A stretch of 64,000 nucleotides of DNA from positions 96,879 through 160,878 of the forward strand of contig CACMMN010000002.1 in the NCBI GenBank assembly GCA_902614905.1, written 5' to 3'. The notes beneath the pieces were generated by a model that saw only the letters and a program-made list of their open reading frames with translations, did no database searches and had not been told where the DNA came from. This DNA is from an uncultured Pelagibacteraceae bacterium. GTDB lineage: Bacteria > Pseudomonadota > Alphaproteobacteria > Pelagibacterales > Pelagibacteraceae. Shown here piece by piece: positions 7,495 to 15,321 of this stretch. Position 1 is the stretch's first letter, and every line of letters starts with the position of its first letter. The translations under genes were made by a program, and so were the position numbers.

Positions 7495-8652
7495 ATGCAA
7501 AAAATTAATGAGCTTGAGTTAGCTAAAGAGCTAATTAGATTTCCATCTATTACACCTATAGACGCAGGGGTGATGAGTTTTCTTGAAAAAAAATTAACTA
7601 AATTAGGTTTCAAAACTAAGATAATTACCTTTAAAGATAAAACACATAAACCCGTAAAAAATTTGTATGCAAGATTAGGAAATAAAGGTCCAAATTTTTG
7701 TTATGCTGGACATTTGGATGTTGTGCCTCCAGGTAATTTAAATGACTGGACTGTGAACCCATTTAAACCAAAAGTTAAAAATGGTCATCTAATTGGCAGA
7801 GGTGCTAATGATATGAAAAGTTCAATTGCAGCTTTTGTATCTGCTGTAAGTATTTTTTTGACAAAAAATAAAAATTTAAAAGGTTCAATAAGCTTTTTGA
7901 TTACAGGGGATGAAGAAGGCGATGCGGTTAATGGAACAAAAAAGCTAGTAGATTATTTAAAAAAGAAAAAAGAAAAAATAAATTTTTGTTTAGTTGGGGA
8001 ACCAACCAATCCTAATAAATTGGGTGAAATGGTTAAAATTGGTAGAAGGGGTAGTTTAACTGGAAAGATAGTTATTAATGGTGTTCAAGGGCATGTTGCA
8101 TACCCACACCGAGCTAATAATCCATCTACAACTATAGTAGAAATTTTAAAGAAATTAAAAGATATAAAATTTGATAGTGGTACAAAGAATTTTCAGCCAA
8201 CTAATCTAGAAGTTACAAGTATAAATATAAATAACGATATAGATAATATTATTCCAGGTTCTGCGGGGGCCACTTTTAATATACGATTTAACAATAAACA
8301 TACATCAAAATCTTTAAAGAAAAAACTAAATACAATTTTTTCAAAGATATGTGGGAAGAAAAAATCTAAATATGAAATTGAATATAAAGTATCTGGAGAG
8401 GCATTTTTATGTGAACCGAGTAGTTTTGTTTATAAAATTCAGAATATTATTAAAAAAAATACAAAAATTAAACCGAAACTATCAACATCGGGTGGAACAT
8501 CTGATGCAAGATTTATAAGAAAGATATCACCTTGCCTTGAGTTTGGTTTAGTTGGCAAAACTATGCATAAAATAGATGAGGCAGTATCCTTAAGAGATTT
8601 AAAAAACTTAACTAAAATTTATGCAGAAATATTAGAAGAATACTTTAAGTGA
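7495..8652 (+). CDS. dapE: succinyl-diaminopimelate desuccinylase
   Basis: A zinc M20 peptidase-family enzyme that removes succinate from N-succinyl-LL-diaminopimelate. The 385-residue protein shows the full metal set: the His of YAGHLDVVPPG, the bridging Asp of GRGANDMKSS, the two Glu of TGDEEGDA, the Glu of GEPTNP and a late His in MHKIDEAV. The dimerisation domain lies at about residues 180-290. It follows dapD and precedes the deacetylase-like gene with an overlap GTGA. Confidence 0.96.
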   Translation: MQKINELELAKELIRFPSITPIDAGVMSFLEKKLTKLGFKTKIITFKDKTHKPVKNLYARLGNKGPNFCYAGHLDVVPPGNLNDWTVNPFKPKVKNGHLIGRGANDMKSSIAAFVSAVSIFLTKNKNLKGSISFLITGDEEGDAVNGTKKLVDYLKKKKEKINFCLVGEPTNPNKLGEMVKIGRRGSLTGKIVINGVQGHVAYPHRANNPSTTIVEILKKLKDIKFDSGTKNFQPTNLEVTSININNDIDNIIPGSAGATFNIRFNNKHTSKSLKKKLNTIFSKICGKKKSKYEIEYKVSGEAFLCEPSSFVYKIQNIIKKNTKIKPKLSTSGGTSDARFIRKISPCLEFGLVGKTMHKIDEAVSLRDLKNLTKIYAEILEEYFK

Positions 8653-9572
8653 GTACTGCAATAATAACATCCGATACATCAGAAGATCACATTACTGGTG
8701 ATGGTCATCCAGAACAACCAAAAAGAGTTTCGGCGGTTGTTAGAAGATTAAAAAAGAGGAAAAATCTATTGTGGGTTAAGTCAGAAAAGTTTGACCTAAA
8801 AATATTAAAAAAAGTTCATGGGTCTGATTATATTGATAGCATAGAAAATTCATTTCCGTCTAGCGGTTTAAAATTTTTAGATGGAGACACAATTATATCT
8901 CCCGGAAGTAAGAAGGCAACATACGACGCAGTAGGTTCTATAATTAAAGCAATAGATGGTGTAGAGAGCAAAAAATTTAATAATGTATTTTGTGCTGTAA
9001 GGCCTCCTGGGCATCACTGTGAAAAAAATAAAGCTATGGGTTTTTGTATTTTTAATAATGCAGCAATAGGGGCTCAATATTTAATTGAAAAATATAATTA
9101 CAATAAAGTATGTATCATAGATTTTGATGTTCATCATGGTAATGGCACCCAAGACATTTTTTACGATAATAAAAAAGTTTTATATATATCAACTCATCAG
9201 TATCCTTTTTATCCTGGAACTGGATCTGAGAATGAGAAGGGCAAGTTTAATAACATATTTAATATACCTTTGCCAGCTGGCACATCTTCTGAAAATTACT
9301 TTGATGCATATAATCATGTGTTAAAAAAGTTATATGAATTCAAACCTGAGTTTTTAATTTTTTCGGCAGGTTTCGATGCACACCAGGATGACCCTCTTGC
9401 ACAATTTAAACTAAAATCGAAAGATTTTTATGAAATTACAAGAAGAACACTTCTTGCAACAAATAAATATAATAATAGAAAAGTAGTTTCGATCTTAGAA
9501 GGTGGTTATGATTTAAATGCTCTAGCAGAAAGTGCTGACGAGCATGTTAAAGCATTACAGCAAAATAAATAA
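8649..9572 (+). CDS. histone deacetylase-family (acetoin-utilisation type) hydrolase
   Basis: A 307-residue class II-like zinc amidohydrolase. Catalytic blocks are in order: RPPGHHCEKNKAMGFC (tandem His and substrate channel), DFDVHHGNGTQDIFY (zinc Asp and His), SAGFDAHQDDPL (second zinc Asp) and LEGGYD. Bacterial members deacetylate acetyl-lysine, acetylpolyamines or unknown amides, and the substrate cannot be assigned here. The start is GTG overlapping the dapE stop as GTGA, so it is translationally coupled to the lysine genes. A polyamine operon lies elsewhere in this window, which makes acetylpolyamine one possibility, but no direct link is visible. Confidence 0.9.
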   Translation: MSTAIITSDTSEDHITGDGHPEQPKRVSAVVRRLKKRKNLLWVKSEKFDLKILKKVHGSDYIDSIENSFPSSGLKFLDGDTIISPGSKKATYDAVGSIIKAIDGVESKKFNNVFCAVRPPGHHCEKNKAMGFCIFNNAAIGAQYLIEKYNYNKVCIIDFDVHHGNGTQDIFYDNKKVLYISTHQYPFYPGTGSENEKGKFNNIFNIPLPAGTSSENYFDAYNHVLKKLYEFKPEFLIFSAGFDAHQDDPLAQFKLKSKDFYEITRRTLLATNKYNNRKVVSILEGGYDLNALAESADEHVKALQQNK

Positions 9573-9583
9573 AAAATTACATA

Positions 9584-9613
9584 TTGAAAATTTTAAAATA
9601 GTTACCATATAAC
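9584..9613 (+). promoter_or_regulatory. putative heat-shock (sigma-32-like) promoter of hsp20
   Basis: TTGAAA (9584-9589) is followed after 15 bases by CCATAT (9605-9610), which resembles the RpoH pattern CTTGAAA then CCCCATnT at the usual spacing. The same DNA can be read as a sigma-70 promoter, TTGAAA, 18 bases, TATAAC (9608-9613). Either would transcribe the heat-shock gene at 9667. Confidence 0.4.
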
Positions 9614-9666
9614 TTTAAGTGTTGCCTAATGGGACACAAAATAACCTTGCTAACAAAGGAGGAAAA

Positions 9667-10113
9667 ATGACAAGTAAGGATCTATCAATCTTTAATTCAT
9701 TAAGACCATTTTCTGTTGGTTTTGATGATATGTTTGAGCAATTTGAAAACATGTTAGGAAATGGAAGTTTGACAACTCAGTCAAATTACCCACCATATAA
9801 CATTAGAAAAACTGGTAAAGACAGATACTCAATTGAGGTAGCTCTTGCGGGATTTAACAAAAAAGATGTTGAAGTAGAATATGAAGACAATCTTTTAACT
9901 GTAAGAACCAAACAAGTTGAAAAATCTGATAACACTGTCGAAAATGGAGAGATTATACACAAAGGAATATCTCAAAGACAATTTACTAGATCATTTAAAA
10001 TTGCTGAAGACGTAAAAGTTGGTGAAGCAAATTTGAAAGATGGGCTTTTAACTATTGAATGTGAAAGAATAGTTCCAGACTTTAAGAAAAAGAAGTTAAT
10101 TCAAATTAAATAA
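9667..10113 (+). CDS. Hsp20 small heat-shock protein (IbpA type)
   Basis: A 148-residue alpha-crystallin-domain chaperone that holds unfolding proteins in the cytosol. The start chosen is ATG at 9667, because AAAGGAGG lies just upstream (about 9656-9662), an unusually strong ribosome site for this genome. The frame opens 16 codons earlier, but that start has no such site. The N-terminus SIFNSLRPFSVGFDDMFEQF matches IbpA-type proteins. The crystallin domain runs from about residue 35 to 130 with EVALAGFNKKDVEVEYED and ends with GLLTIECERIVP. It is monocistronic, ahead of a hairpin terminator. Confidence 0.95.
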   Translation: MTSKDLSIFNSLRPFSVGFDDMFEQFENMLGNGSLTTQSNYPPYNIRKTGKDRYSIEVALAGFNKKDVEVEYEDNLLTVRTKQVEKSDNTVENGEIIHKGISQRQFTRSFKIAEDVKVGEANLKDGLLTIECERIVPDFKKKKLIQIK

Positions 10114-10124
10114 CCTAAACCTTG

Positions 10125-10147
10125 CTTGTGGGGTAAAGCCCCACAAG
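10125..10147. terminator. bidirectional hairpin terminator
   Basis: A perfect 9-base-pair stem, CTTGTGGGG / CCCCACAAG with loop TAAAG, lies between the convergent hsp20 and lipoprotein genes. It is unusually G+C-rich for this genome. It lacks a long T run on either side, so it may act as a weak terminator or as a 3' end stabiliser. Confidence 0.7.
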
Positions 10148-10459
10148 TTAAAAACATCCTTTTGAAGAATAACCTACAACAAAATCACTTTCATCAATTT
10201 CAAAACTTCTTTGACATTTAATCCCGTATTTTTTTGAAATATATATAATTTTTCCTGAACCAGGTGGTTCTCCATCATTTGGCATTGTTAAATCTGGGTA
10301 TCCAAATTCTGCAATCAACAAATCTTTTTTTTTGTTTAGAAATTTCATTAAATACTTATCTTCTTTTTGAATAACTTCATCAGCTTTATTCTGCACCGTT
10401 TTACAGGACGATAAAGAAACAAATGACAAAATCAAAAATATATTAATTATTTTTTTCAT
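10148..10459 (-). CDS. small lipoprotein, 103 aa
   Basis: The chosen start gives MKKIINIFLILSFVSLSSCK, a clear lipoprotein signal with lipobox LSSC and lipidated Cys19. An ATG six codons upstream would add MLIFRL before the signal and is less likely. The mature part begins with charged helix-like sequence, followed by AEFGYPDLTMPNDGEPPGSG and two further cysteines (Cys at KYGIKCQR and the C-terminal SKGCF) that could form a disulphide. The family is not recognised; its shape recalls small SmpA-like outer-membrane lipoproteins, but this is only a resemblance. It is a single gene converging on hsp20. Confidence 0.7.
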   Translation of the reverse strand: MKKIINIFLILSFVSLSSCKTVQNKADEVIQKEDKYLMKFLNKKKDLLIAEFGYPDLTMPNDGEPPGSGKIIYISKKYGIKCQRSFEIDESDFVVGYSSKGCF

Positions 10460-10583
10460 TAGGCGGAATATTAGCATAGGAGAAATTATTAAAAATAAAC
10501 TTGTAGTTGAATATTGTGAATAAAGAATATTTTATTAAGGAATTATTTTATTAATCTGATAATTTTTTTTAAAGGGAGGAATT

Positions 10584-11894
10584 ATGCTAGATAAATATTT
10601 CGAATACAAAAAACATAAAACAGATTTTAGAACTGAGGTTATTGCGGGTGTGACTACATTTCTAACAATGGCCTATATAATGTTCCTAAACCCTTTTATT
10701 TTATCGGGGGAATTCGCTGGACCTGAAAAAGGTTTTTTTGATTTTGGCGCAGTATTTACGGCCACCATTTTAGCAACCGCTCTTGCTTGTTTCATAATGG
10801 CTTTTTACGGAAAGACTTGGCCAATAGGACTTGCTCCAGGAATGGGAATAAATGCTTTTGTAGCTTTTGGTGTAGTTGCGGGTATGGGTTACACTCCACA
10901 AGCTGCTTTAGGTGCAGTTTTAGTAGCTGGAGTATTATTTTTGATTATTTCTCTTACACCTTTAAGAGCATGGTTAATAAACTCAATTCCAAAAAGTTTA
11001 AAATTAGGAATTGGAGCAGGTATAGGATTGTTTTTAGCTATAATAGGATTGGAAATTATGGGAGTTGTTGGAGATCATCCAGTTACTTTAGTAACTCTCG
11101 GTGATTTAAAAAATCCTTTAGTGCTATTAGGGTGCTTGGCTTTTGTTGCTATGGTTGTTCTTGAAAAACTTAAAGTTAAAGGAAATATTATAATTGGAAT
11201 TATTGCTTTTAGTATAATTGCATGGGTAACTGGTTTAGCAAAATTTAATGGAGTAGTAAGTTCACCTCCGCCAATGACATATTTATTTGATTTTGATTTA
11301 AAAGCAGCGTTATCAGCAAGTATGTCAACTGTAGTCTTTACGTTGTTATTTATCGATTTTTTTGATACTGCAGGAACATTAACATCTGTTGCTAATGTTG
11401 CTGGAAAAGTAGATAGCAAAGGTAGAGTTACAGATATAAATAAAGCCATGATGTCTGACAGTGTCGCTACAGTTGCTGGTGCTATGATGGGCACAACGAC
11501 TGTAACAAGTTATGTAGAGTCAGGTGCTGGTGTTAAAGCGGGTGGAAGAACAGGTATGACCTCTTTAGTAATTGGAGTCCTGTTTTTATCATGCTTATTC
11601 TTTTCTCCTCTTGCAACAAGTTTGCCTAAGGAAATTGACGGAGCTGCACTTCTATATGTTGCTGTTCTTTTTGTGAGAAACATTACAGATATTGAGTGGA
11701 ATGATATTGCAGAATCTGCTCCCTCAATCGTAGCAATGATAACAATGCCACTTACTTATAGTATTAGTAATGGAATTGCTTTAGCTTTTATATCTTATGC
11801 TTTGATTAAAATATTTACTGGAAAAATATCTAATACTTCTCCTGCTATTTGGTTAATAGCAGTTTTGAGTGTAATAAGTTTTCTTGTAGCTTAA
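10584..11894 (+). CDS. NCS2-family purine permease (AzgA/PbuG type)
   Basis: A 436-residue inner-membrane transporter with about 12 to 14 membrane segments. The N-terminus EVIAGVTTFLTMAYIMFLNP and PIGLAPGMGINAFVAFGVV are signatures of the AzgA/PbuG branch, which imports hypoxanthine, guanine or adenine with protons. FFDTAGTLTSVANVAGKVD and TVTSYVESGAGVKAGGRTG are the conserved substrate-site regions. A strong ribosome site (AAAGGGAGGAATT) precedes the ATG. It faces a purine phosphoribosyltransferase at 11928, so uptake and salvage genes are neighbours. Exact substrate is inferred. Confidence 0.92.
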   Translation: MLDKYFEYKKHKTDFRTEVIAGVTTFLTMAYIMFLNPFILSGEFAGPEKGFFDFGAVFTATILATALACFIMAFYGKTWPIGLAPGMGINAFVAFGVVAGMGYTPQAALGAVLVAGVLFLIISLTPLRAWLINSIPKSLKLGIGAGIGLFLAIIGLEIMGVVGDHPVTLVTLGDLKNPLVLLGCLAFVAMVVLEKLKVKGNIIIGIIAFSIIAWVTGLAKFNGVVSSPPPMTYLFDFDLKAALSASMSTVVFTLLFIDFFDTAGTLTSVANVAGKVDSKGRVTDINKAMMSDSVATVAGAMMGTTTVTSYVESGAGVKAGGRTGMTSLVIGVLFLSCLFFSPLATSLPKEIDGAALLYVAVLFVRNITDIEWNDIAESAPSIVAMITMPLTYSISNGIALAFISYALIKIFTGKISNTSPAIWLIAVLSVISFLVA

Positions 11895-11901
11895 AATTTA
11901 A

Positions 11902-11929
11902 AAGGGGCTGGCCAATAAACTAGTCCCTT
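11902..11929. terminator. hairpin between convergent purine genes
   Basis: AAGGGGCTGG and CTAGTCCCTT pair over 10 positions (two G-U pairs) around an 8-base loop. The structure starts a few bases after the permease stop and ends within the stop codon of the phosphoribosyltransferase, so it can serve both transcripts. No long T run follows. Confidence 0.55.
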
Positions 11930-12458
11930 ACTTCAATTCTTTTTTTAAATATTCTATAGAAATTAATTCTCTTAATTCGTAAGGAAACACAATCCAAGGA
12001 TTATCTTGTAAATTGTGAACTATATAATCTGATTTAAAGTTAGATTTTTCTTTTTTATAAAGCACAGCTGATTTGAAGTTAATTTTTTTATCCTTAAAAT
12101 CTTTATAATTTTCTAGCCATTTTAAAGTTTTTTCTAGAGTTACACCTGTATCAATGAGGTCGTCAGTTACTAATATATTTTCTCCATAATTCCTTGAGGT
12201 AGTTGACAAATCTCTTGCAAAAGTCAATTCATTTTGTTTATCAGCAAATTGATTATTTTTTTCTGCTGAATAACTCTCAACCCCTAAATATCCACATTTT
12301 ACATTGAAGATTCTACTTAAAATATCACCTACTCTAAGACCACCTCTTGCAATACATATTATAAAACTAGGTTTGAAGCCGCTGTCACTAATTTGGATAG
12401 CCAGATTATCTATGGACTTATTGTATGTATCCCAATCAATAATAAGTTTCTTTGACAT
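11928..12458 (-). CDS. purine phosphoribosyltransferase (Gpt/Hpt-like)
   Basis: A 176-residue type I phosphoribosyltransferase. The PRPP-binding loop is ILVTDDLIDTGVTL (about residues 94-107), and an early ICIARGGLRVGDILSR gives the PPi-loop arginine. The size and DNPWIVFPYELRE near the C-terminus fit Gpt-like xanthine-guanine or hypoxanthine phosphoribosyltransferases. It converges on the NCS2 permease, consistent with salvage of imported purine bases to nucleotides. Which base it prefers cannot be told. Confidence 0.88.
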   Translation of the reverse strand: MSKKLIIDWDTYNKSIDNLAIQISDSGFKPSFIICIARGGLRVGDILSRIFNVKCGYLGVESYSAEKNNQFADKQNELTFARDLSTTSRNYGENILVTDDLIDTGVTLEKTLKWLENYKDFKDKKINFKSAVLYKKEKSNFKSDYIVHNLQDNPWIVFPYELRELISIEYLKKELK

Positions 12459-12508
12459 TTAAAAAATATAATTACATGAAAAAATTCAGAAAAAGTAAAG
12501 AAATTTTT

Positions 12509-13135
12509 CTAATATTGTATTGGTTCATCATCTATTGATCTCCATAAATACCATGTAGCTACAGTACAATAAGGAGTAAATTTTTTATTTAGCTTATTTA
12601 CAAAATTTTTTGGAGGATGATATTTTTTTTTGTAGTTATTTGAAATAGCTCTTAAAAGGCCAATGTCTTGTATTGGCCAAATGTTTGATCTATTTAAATT
12701 AAAAATAAGTATCATTTCTGCAGACCATCTCCCAATTTGACGTAAATCAGATAGATATTCAATTGCTTCTTCATCACTCATATATTTAATTTTTTTTGCA
12801 TCAAAGGTTTTATTCTTAATTTTTTTTGCCAGTTCTTGAATACCTTTTATTTTTTGTCTACTTAAACCACACTTTTTAAGTTTTAATTTATTTAATACTG
12901 CAACATTTCCAGGCTTTATTTTTCCTTTACATACTTTTGAAAATTTTTTAAAAACCGAGTTGGCGGCTGCGACACTTATTTGTTGACCAATAATGCTTTT
13001 ACATAAAGAATAAAATAAATCTTTACGAGTTGTTAAGGTCTTATCAGGATACTTTAGTATTAACCCTCTCATTATTTTATCTTTTTTTGATAAAACTTTT
13101 ATTGCTTTATTCCAATAATGCGGTTTTTTAGTCAT
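12509..13135 (-). CDS. DNA-3-methyladenine glycosylase II-like (AlkA family)
   Basis: A 208-residue helix-hairpin-helix GPD glycosylase that removes alkylated bases from DNA. The N-terminal domain contains LCKSIIGQQISVAAANSVF. The HhH motif is YLSDLRQIGRWSAEMI, and the catalytic Asp157 sits in WPIQDIGLL. It is shorter than E. coli AlkA (282) and lacks its N-terminal beta domain, like Mag1-type or compact bacterial AlkA proteins. The upstream EamA gene overlaps it by 8 bases, so it is the second gene of a two-gene unit. Confidence 0.9.
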   Translation of the reverse strand: MTKKPHYWNKAIKVLSKKDKIMRGLILKYPDKTLTTRKDLFYSLCKSIIGQQISVAAANSVFKKFSKVCKGKIKPGNVAVLNKLKLKKCGLSRQKIKGIQELAKKIKNKTFDAKKIKYMSDEEAIEYLSDLRQIGRWSAEMILIFNLNRSNIWPIQDIGLLRAISNNYKKKYHPPKNFVNKLNKKFTPYCTVATWYLWRSIDDEPIQY

Positions 13136-14009
13136 GTCTTTGTATTGTGGGTACTTTTTTAATTATTATTTCACGTCTAAAAATTATAATTGAAGATAAG
13201 ATTACTAATAATCCACCAATTAATGATTTCAAAGATGGAACTTCACCCCATATCAAATAACCAAAAAAAATAGCAAATACTAATCCTAAATATTTTAATG
13301 GAGTAACTAAAGATACCTCAGAAAATTTATAAGATTGGCTTAGCCAGAGGTTTGCAACACCACCAAACAAACCAACTAGAGACAAAACAAAAAAATCAAA
13401 AAAGGAAGGTATTTTCCAACCATAAGGTAAAGTACATAATCCAGCAATTGTAATTGCTATTGAAAAATTTAATGAAATTAACCAAACTGGTTCAGTTGAA
13501 GAAAGCTGTCTTATTGCAATTGCAACATATGAAAGACCAATACAAAAAATTATTGGGAAGATGTAATAAATATTTAAACTTTCAAAACCTGGTTCTGTAA
13601 TAATTAGAATTCCTACAAATCCAATTACTACAGCGAGCCATCTATAGATACCAACCCTCTCACTTAAAAAAAATATTGAAAAAATAGTTGTAAATATAGG
13701 TGCAGCAAATGATATGCTAACTACTGTAGCTAAAGGTAAATTTCTTAGTGCAATAAATATTGCTACCATTGCTATAAGACCCACAAAACACCTTAAAAAA
13801 TGTAAAAATGCTCTTTTTGTTTGATAAAAATTATTTATTCTATTTTTAGGTATTACAAAAAAATAAAATACTATCCCAAAAAAACCTCTAAAAAAAACAA
13901 CTTGACCAAGTGGGTAATCTGCAGTCCATTTTATTATTAAATCCATTAGTGAGAAGGCGCACACTGATAGAAACATGTACAAAAAACCTAATTGATTTTT
14001 ACTGAGCAT
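13128..14009 (-). CDS. EamA/DMT-family transporter
   Basis: A 293-residue inner-membrane protein with ten predicted hydrophobic helices in two EamA repeats. It begins LGFLYMFLSVCAFSLMDLII. The end of the first repeat, PLATVVSISFAAPIFTTIFS, and KFSEVSLVTPLKYLGLVFAI in the second repeat are family-typical. DMT transporters export or import amino acids, nucleotides or metabolites, and the substrate is not predictable. It overlaps the start of the AlkA-like gene by 8 bases and stands back to back with msrA. Confidence 0.9.
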   Translation of the reverse strand: MLSKNQLGFLYMFLSVCAFSLMDLIIKWTADYPLGQVVFFRGFFGIVFYFFVIPKNRINNFYQTKRAFLHFLRCFVGLIAMVAIFIALRNLPLATVVSISFAAPIFTTIFSIFFLSERVGIYRWLAVVIGFVGILIITEPGFESLNIYYIFPIIFCIGLSYVAIAIRQLSSTEPVWLISLNFSIAITIAGLCTLPYGWKIPSFFDFFVLSLVGLFGGVANLWLSQSYKFSEVSLVTPLKYLGLVFAIFFGYLIWGEVPSLKSLIGGLLVILSSIIIFRREIIIKKVPTIQRHD

Positions 14010-14053
14010 ATGATTTACTCAACATACTTTTAGATACTTTAATTTAATAATCA

Positions 14054-14500
14054 ATGGAAATAGCAATATTAGGTTTAGGATGTTTTTGGGGACCAGAAAG
14101 AAAATTTGGTGAAATAGACGGTGTAACTAATACTGAAGTAGGATACTGTGGTGGAAAAAATAAAGATACAAATTATCAAGAAGTTTGCACTGGTACCACT
14201 GGACATGCTGAAGTAGTAAAAATTGTGTTTGATGAAAATATCATTTCATACGAAAAAATAATAAATCTATTTTTTGATTTTCATGATCCAACAACTCTTG
14301 ACCGGCAAGGTCCAGATATAGGAACTCAGTATAGAAGTGAAATTTTCTATTTAAATGAAATCCAAAAAAAAGTAGCTGGAAAAGTTTTAGATAAGAGAAA
14401 TTTAGATTTTAAAGGCAGGATTGTTACAAAAATTACCGAGGTTTTAAATTATTGTAAGGCAGAGGAATATCATCAAAAATATCTTATGAAAAATCTATGA
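14054..14500 (+). CDS. msrA: peptide methionine sulfoxide reductase A
   Basis: MsrA reduces methionine-S-sulfoxide in oxidised proteins. The 148-residue sequence starts with GLGCFWGPERKFGEIDGV, the catalytic motif with Cys10. EVGYCGGKNKDTNYQEVC and GHAEVVKIVFDE follow as expected. It is a compact version (E. coli MsrA is 212 residues). Candidate resolving cysteines include the one near the C-terminus (NYCKAEEYHQKYL). Its end overlaps the next gene by ATGA. Confidence 0.95.
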   Translation: MEIAILGLGCFWGPERKFGEIDGVTNTEVGYCGGKNKDTNYQEVCTGTTGHAEVVKIVFDENIISYEKIINLFFDFHDPTTLDRQGPDIGTQYRSEIFYLNEIQKKVAGKVLDKRNLDFKGRIVTKITEVLNYCKAEEYHQKYLMKNL

Positions 14501-15321
14501 GCCTAATATCGACAGACTTTGCAGAAAAAAATTTGAAAGAATTTAAAATAATTGATGCTTCATGGCATTTACCAACTGAAAATAGGGATCCTTATTTAGA
14601 ATATAAGGAGAGTCATATTCCTAACTCCGTTTTTTTCGACCTAGACAATACATCTGAAAAAAATACTGAACTCCCTCACATGTTACCCTCTGAGGATCAA
14701 TGGAGCAAAAGTATTTCTAAGTTGGGCATTTCTAATAACGATAAAATTCTTATATACGATAACTCAAGATTATATTCTGCTTGCAGATGTTGGTTTTCAT
14801 TATTGTATTTTGGGCATGACATTGGAAAATTATATATTTTAAACGGAGGATTGAAAAAATGGAAACAAGAAAATAAAGCTTTAACTGACGAGAAAACCAA
14901 TATCGTAACTTCAAATTACAAAGCAATTAAAAAAGAAAATTATGTTTTTAATATGAGCCAAATAAATGAAAATATTGATTCAAATAATTTTGCAGTTGTT
15001 GATGCAAGAAGTCTTAAAAGATTTAACGGAGAAATAGATGAACCTAGAAAAGGATTAAGAAGAGGAAGTATCAAAAATTCTTTATGTTTGCCTTATGGAG
15101 AATGTATAAATCAAATTACAAACGAATTAAAAACCAAAGACGAACTTAAGTTAATTTTTGAAAAAATAATAAAAACAAAGAACAATAATAAATTTGTTTT
15201 TACTTGTGGATCAGGAGTCACTGCCTCAGTGCTAGCATATGCTTATAAGATAGTAAATAAAGACTACCAGCCAATTATTTATGATGGATCTTGGAGTGAA
15301 TATGGTAAGTATTCTCCATGA
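14497..15321 (+). CDS. sseA: 3-mercaptopyruvate/thiosulfate sulfurtransferase
   Basis: A 274-residue tandem rhodanese-domain enzyme that moves sulfane sulfur from mercaptopyruvate or thiosulfate to an acceptor. The inactive N-terminal domain (about residues 1-130) contains DASWHLPTENRDP. The active C-terminal domain (about 150-274) has Cys237 in the loop TCGSGVTAS, the form typical of mercaptopyruvate sulfurtransferases; thiosulfate enzymes usually have a more basic loop. It is coupled to msrA and to the RND adaptor by four-base overlaps. Confidence 0.92.
   Translation: MSLISTDFAEKNLKEFKIIDASWHLPTENRDPYLEYKESHIPNSVFFDLDNTSEKNTELPHMLPSEDQWSKSISKLGISNNDKILIYDNSRLYSACRCWFSLLYFGHDIGKLYILNGGLKKWKQENKALTDEKTNIVTSNYKAIKKENYVFNMSQINENIDSNNFAVVDARSLKRFNGEIDEPRKGLRRGSIKNSLCLPYGECINQITNELKTKDELKLIFEKIIKTKNNNKFVFTCGSGVTASVLAYAYKIVNKDYQPIIYDGSWSEYGKYSP

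Noticed and set aside
10787..11494. Open frames of 105 and 139 residues within the permease gene
   Set aside because: They are shadow frames of the NCS2 permease with no family signature.
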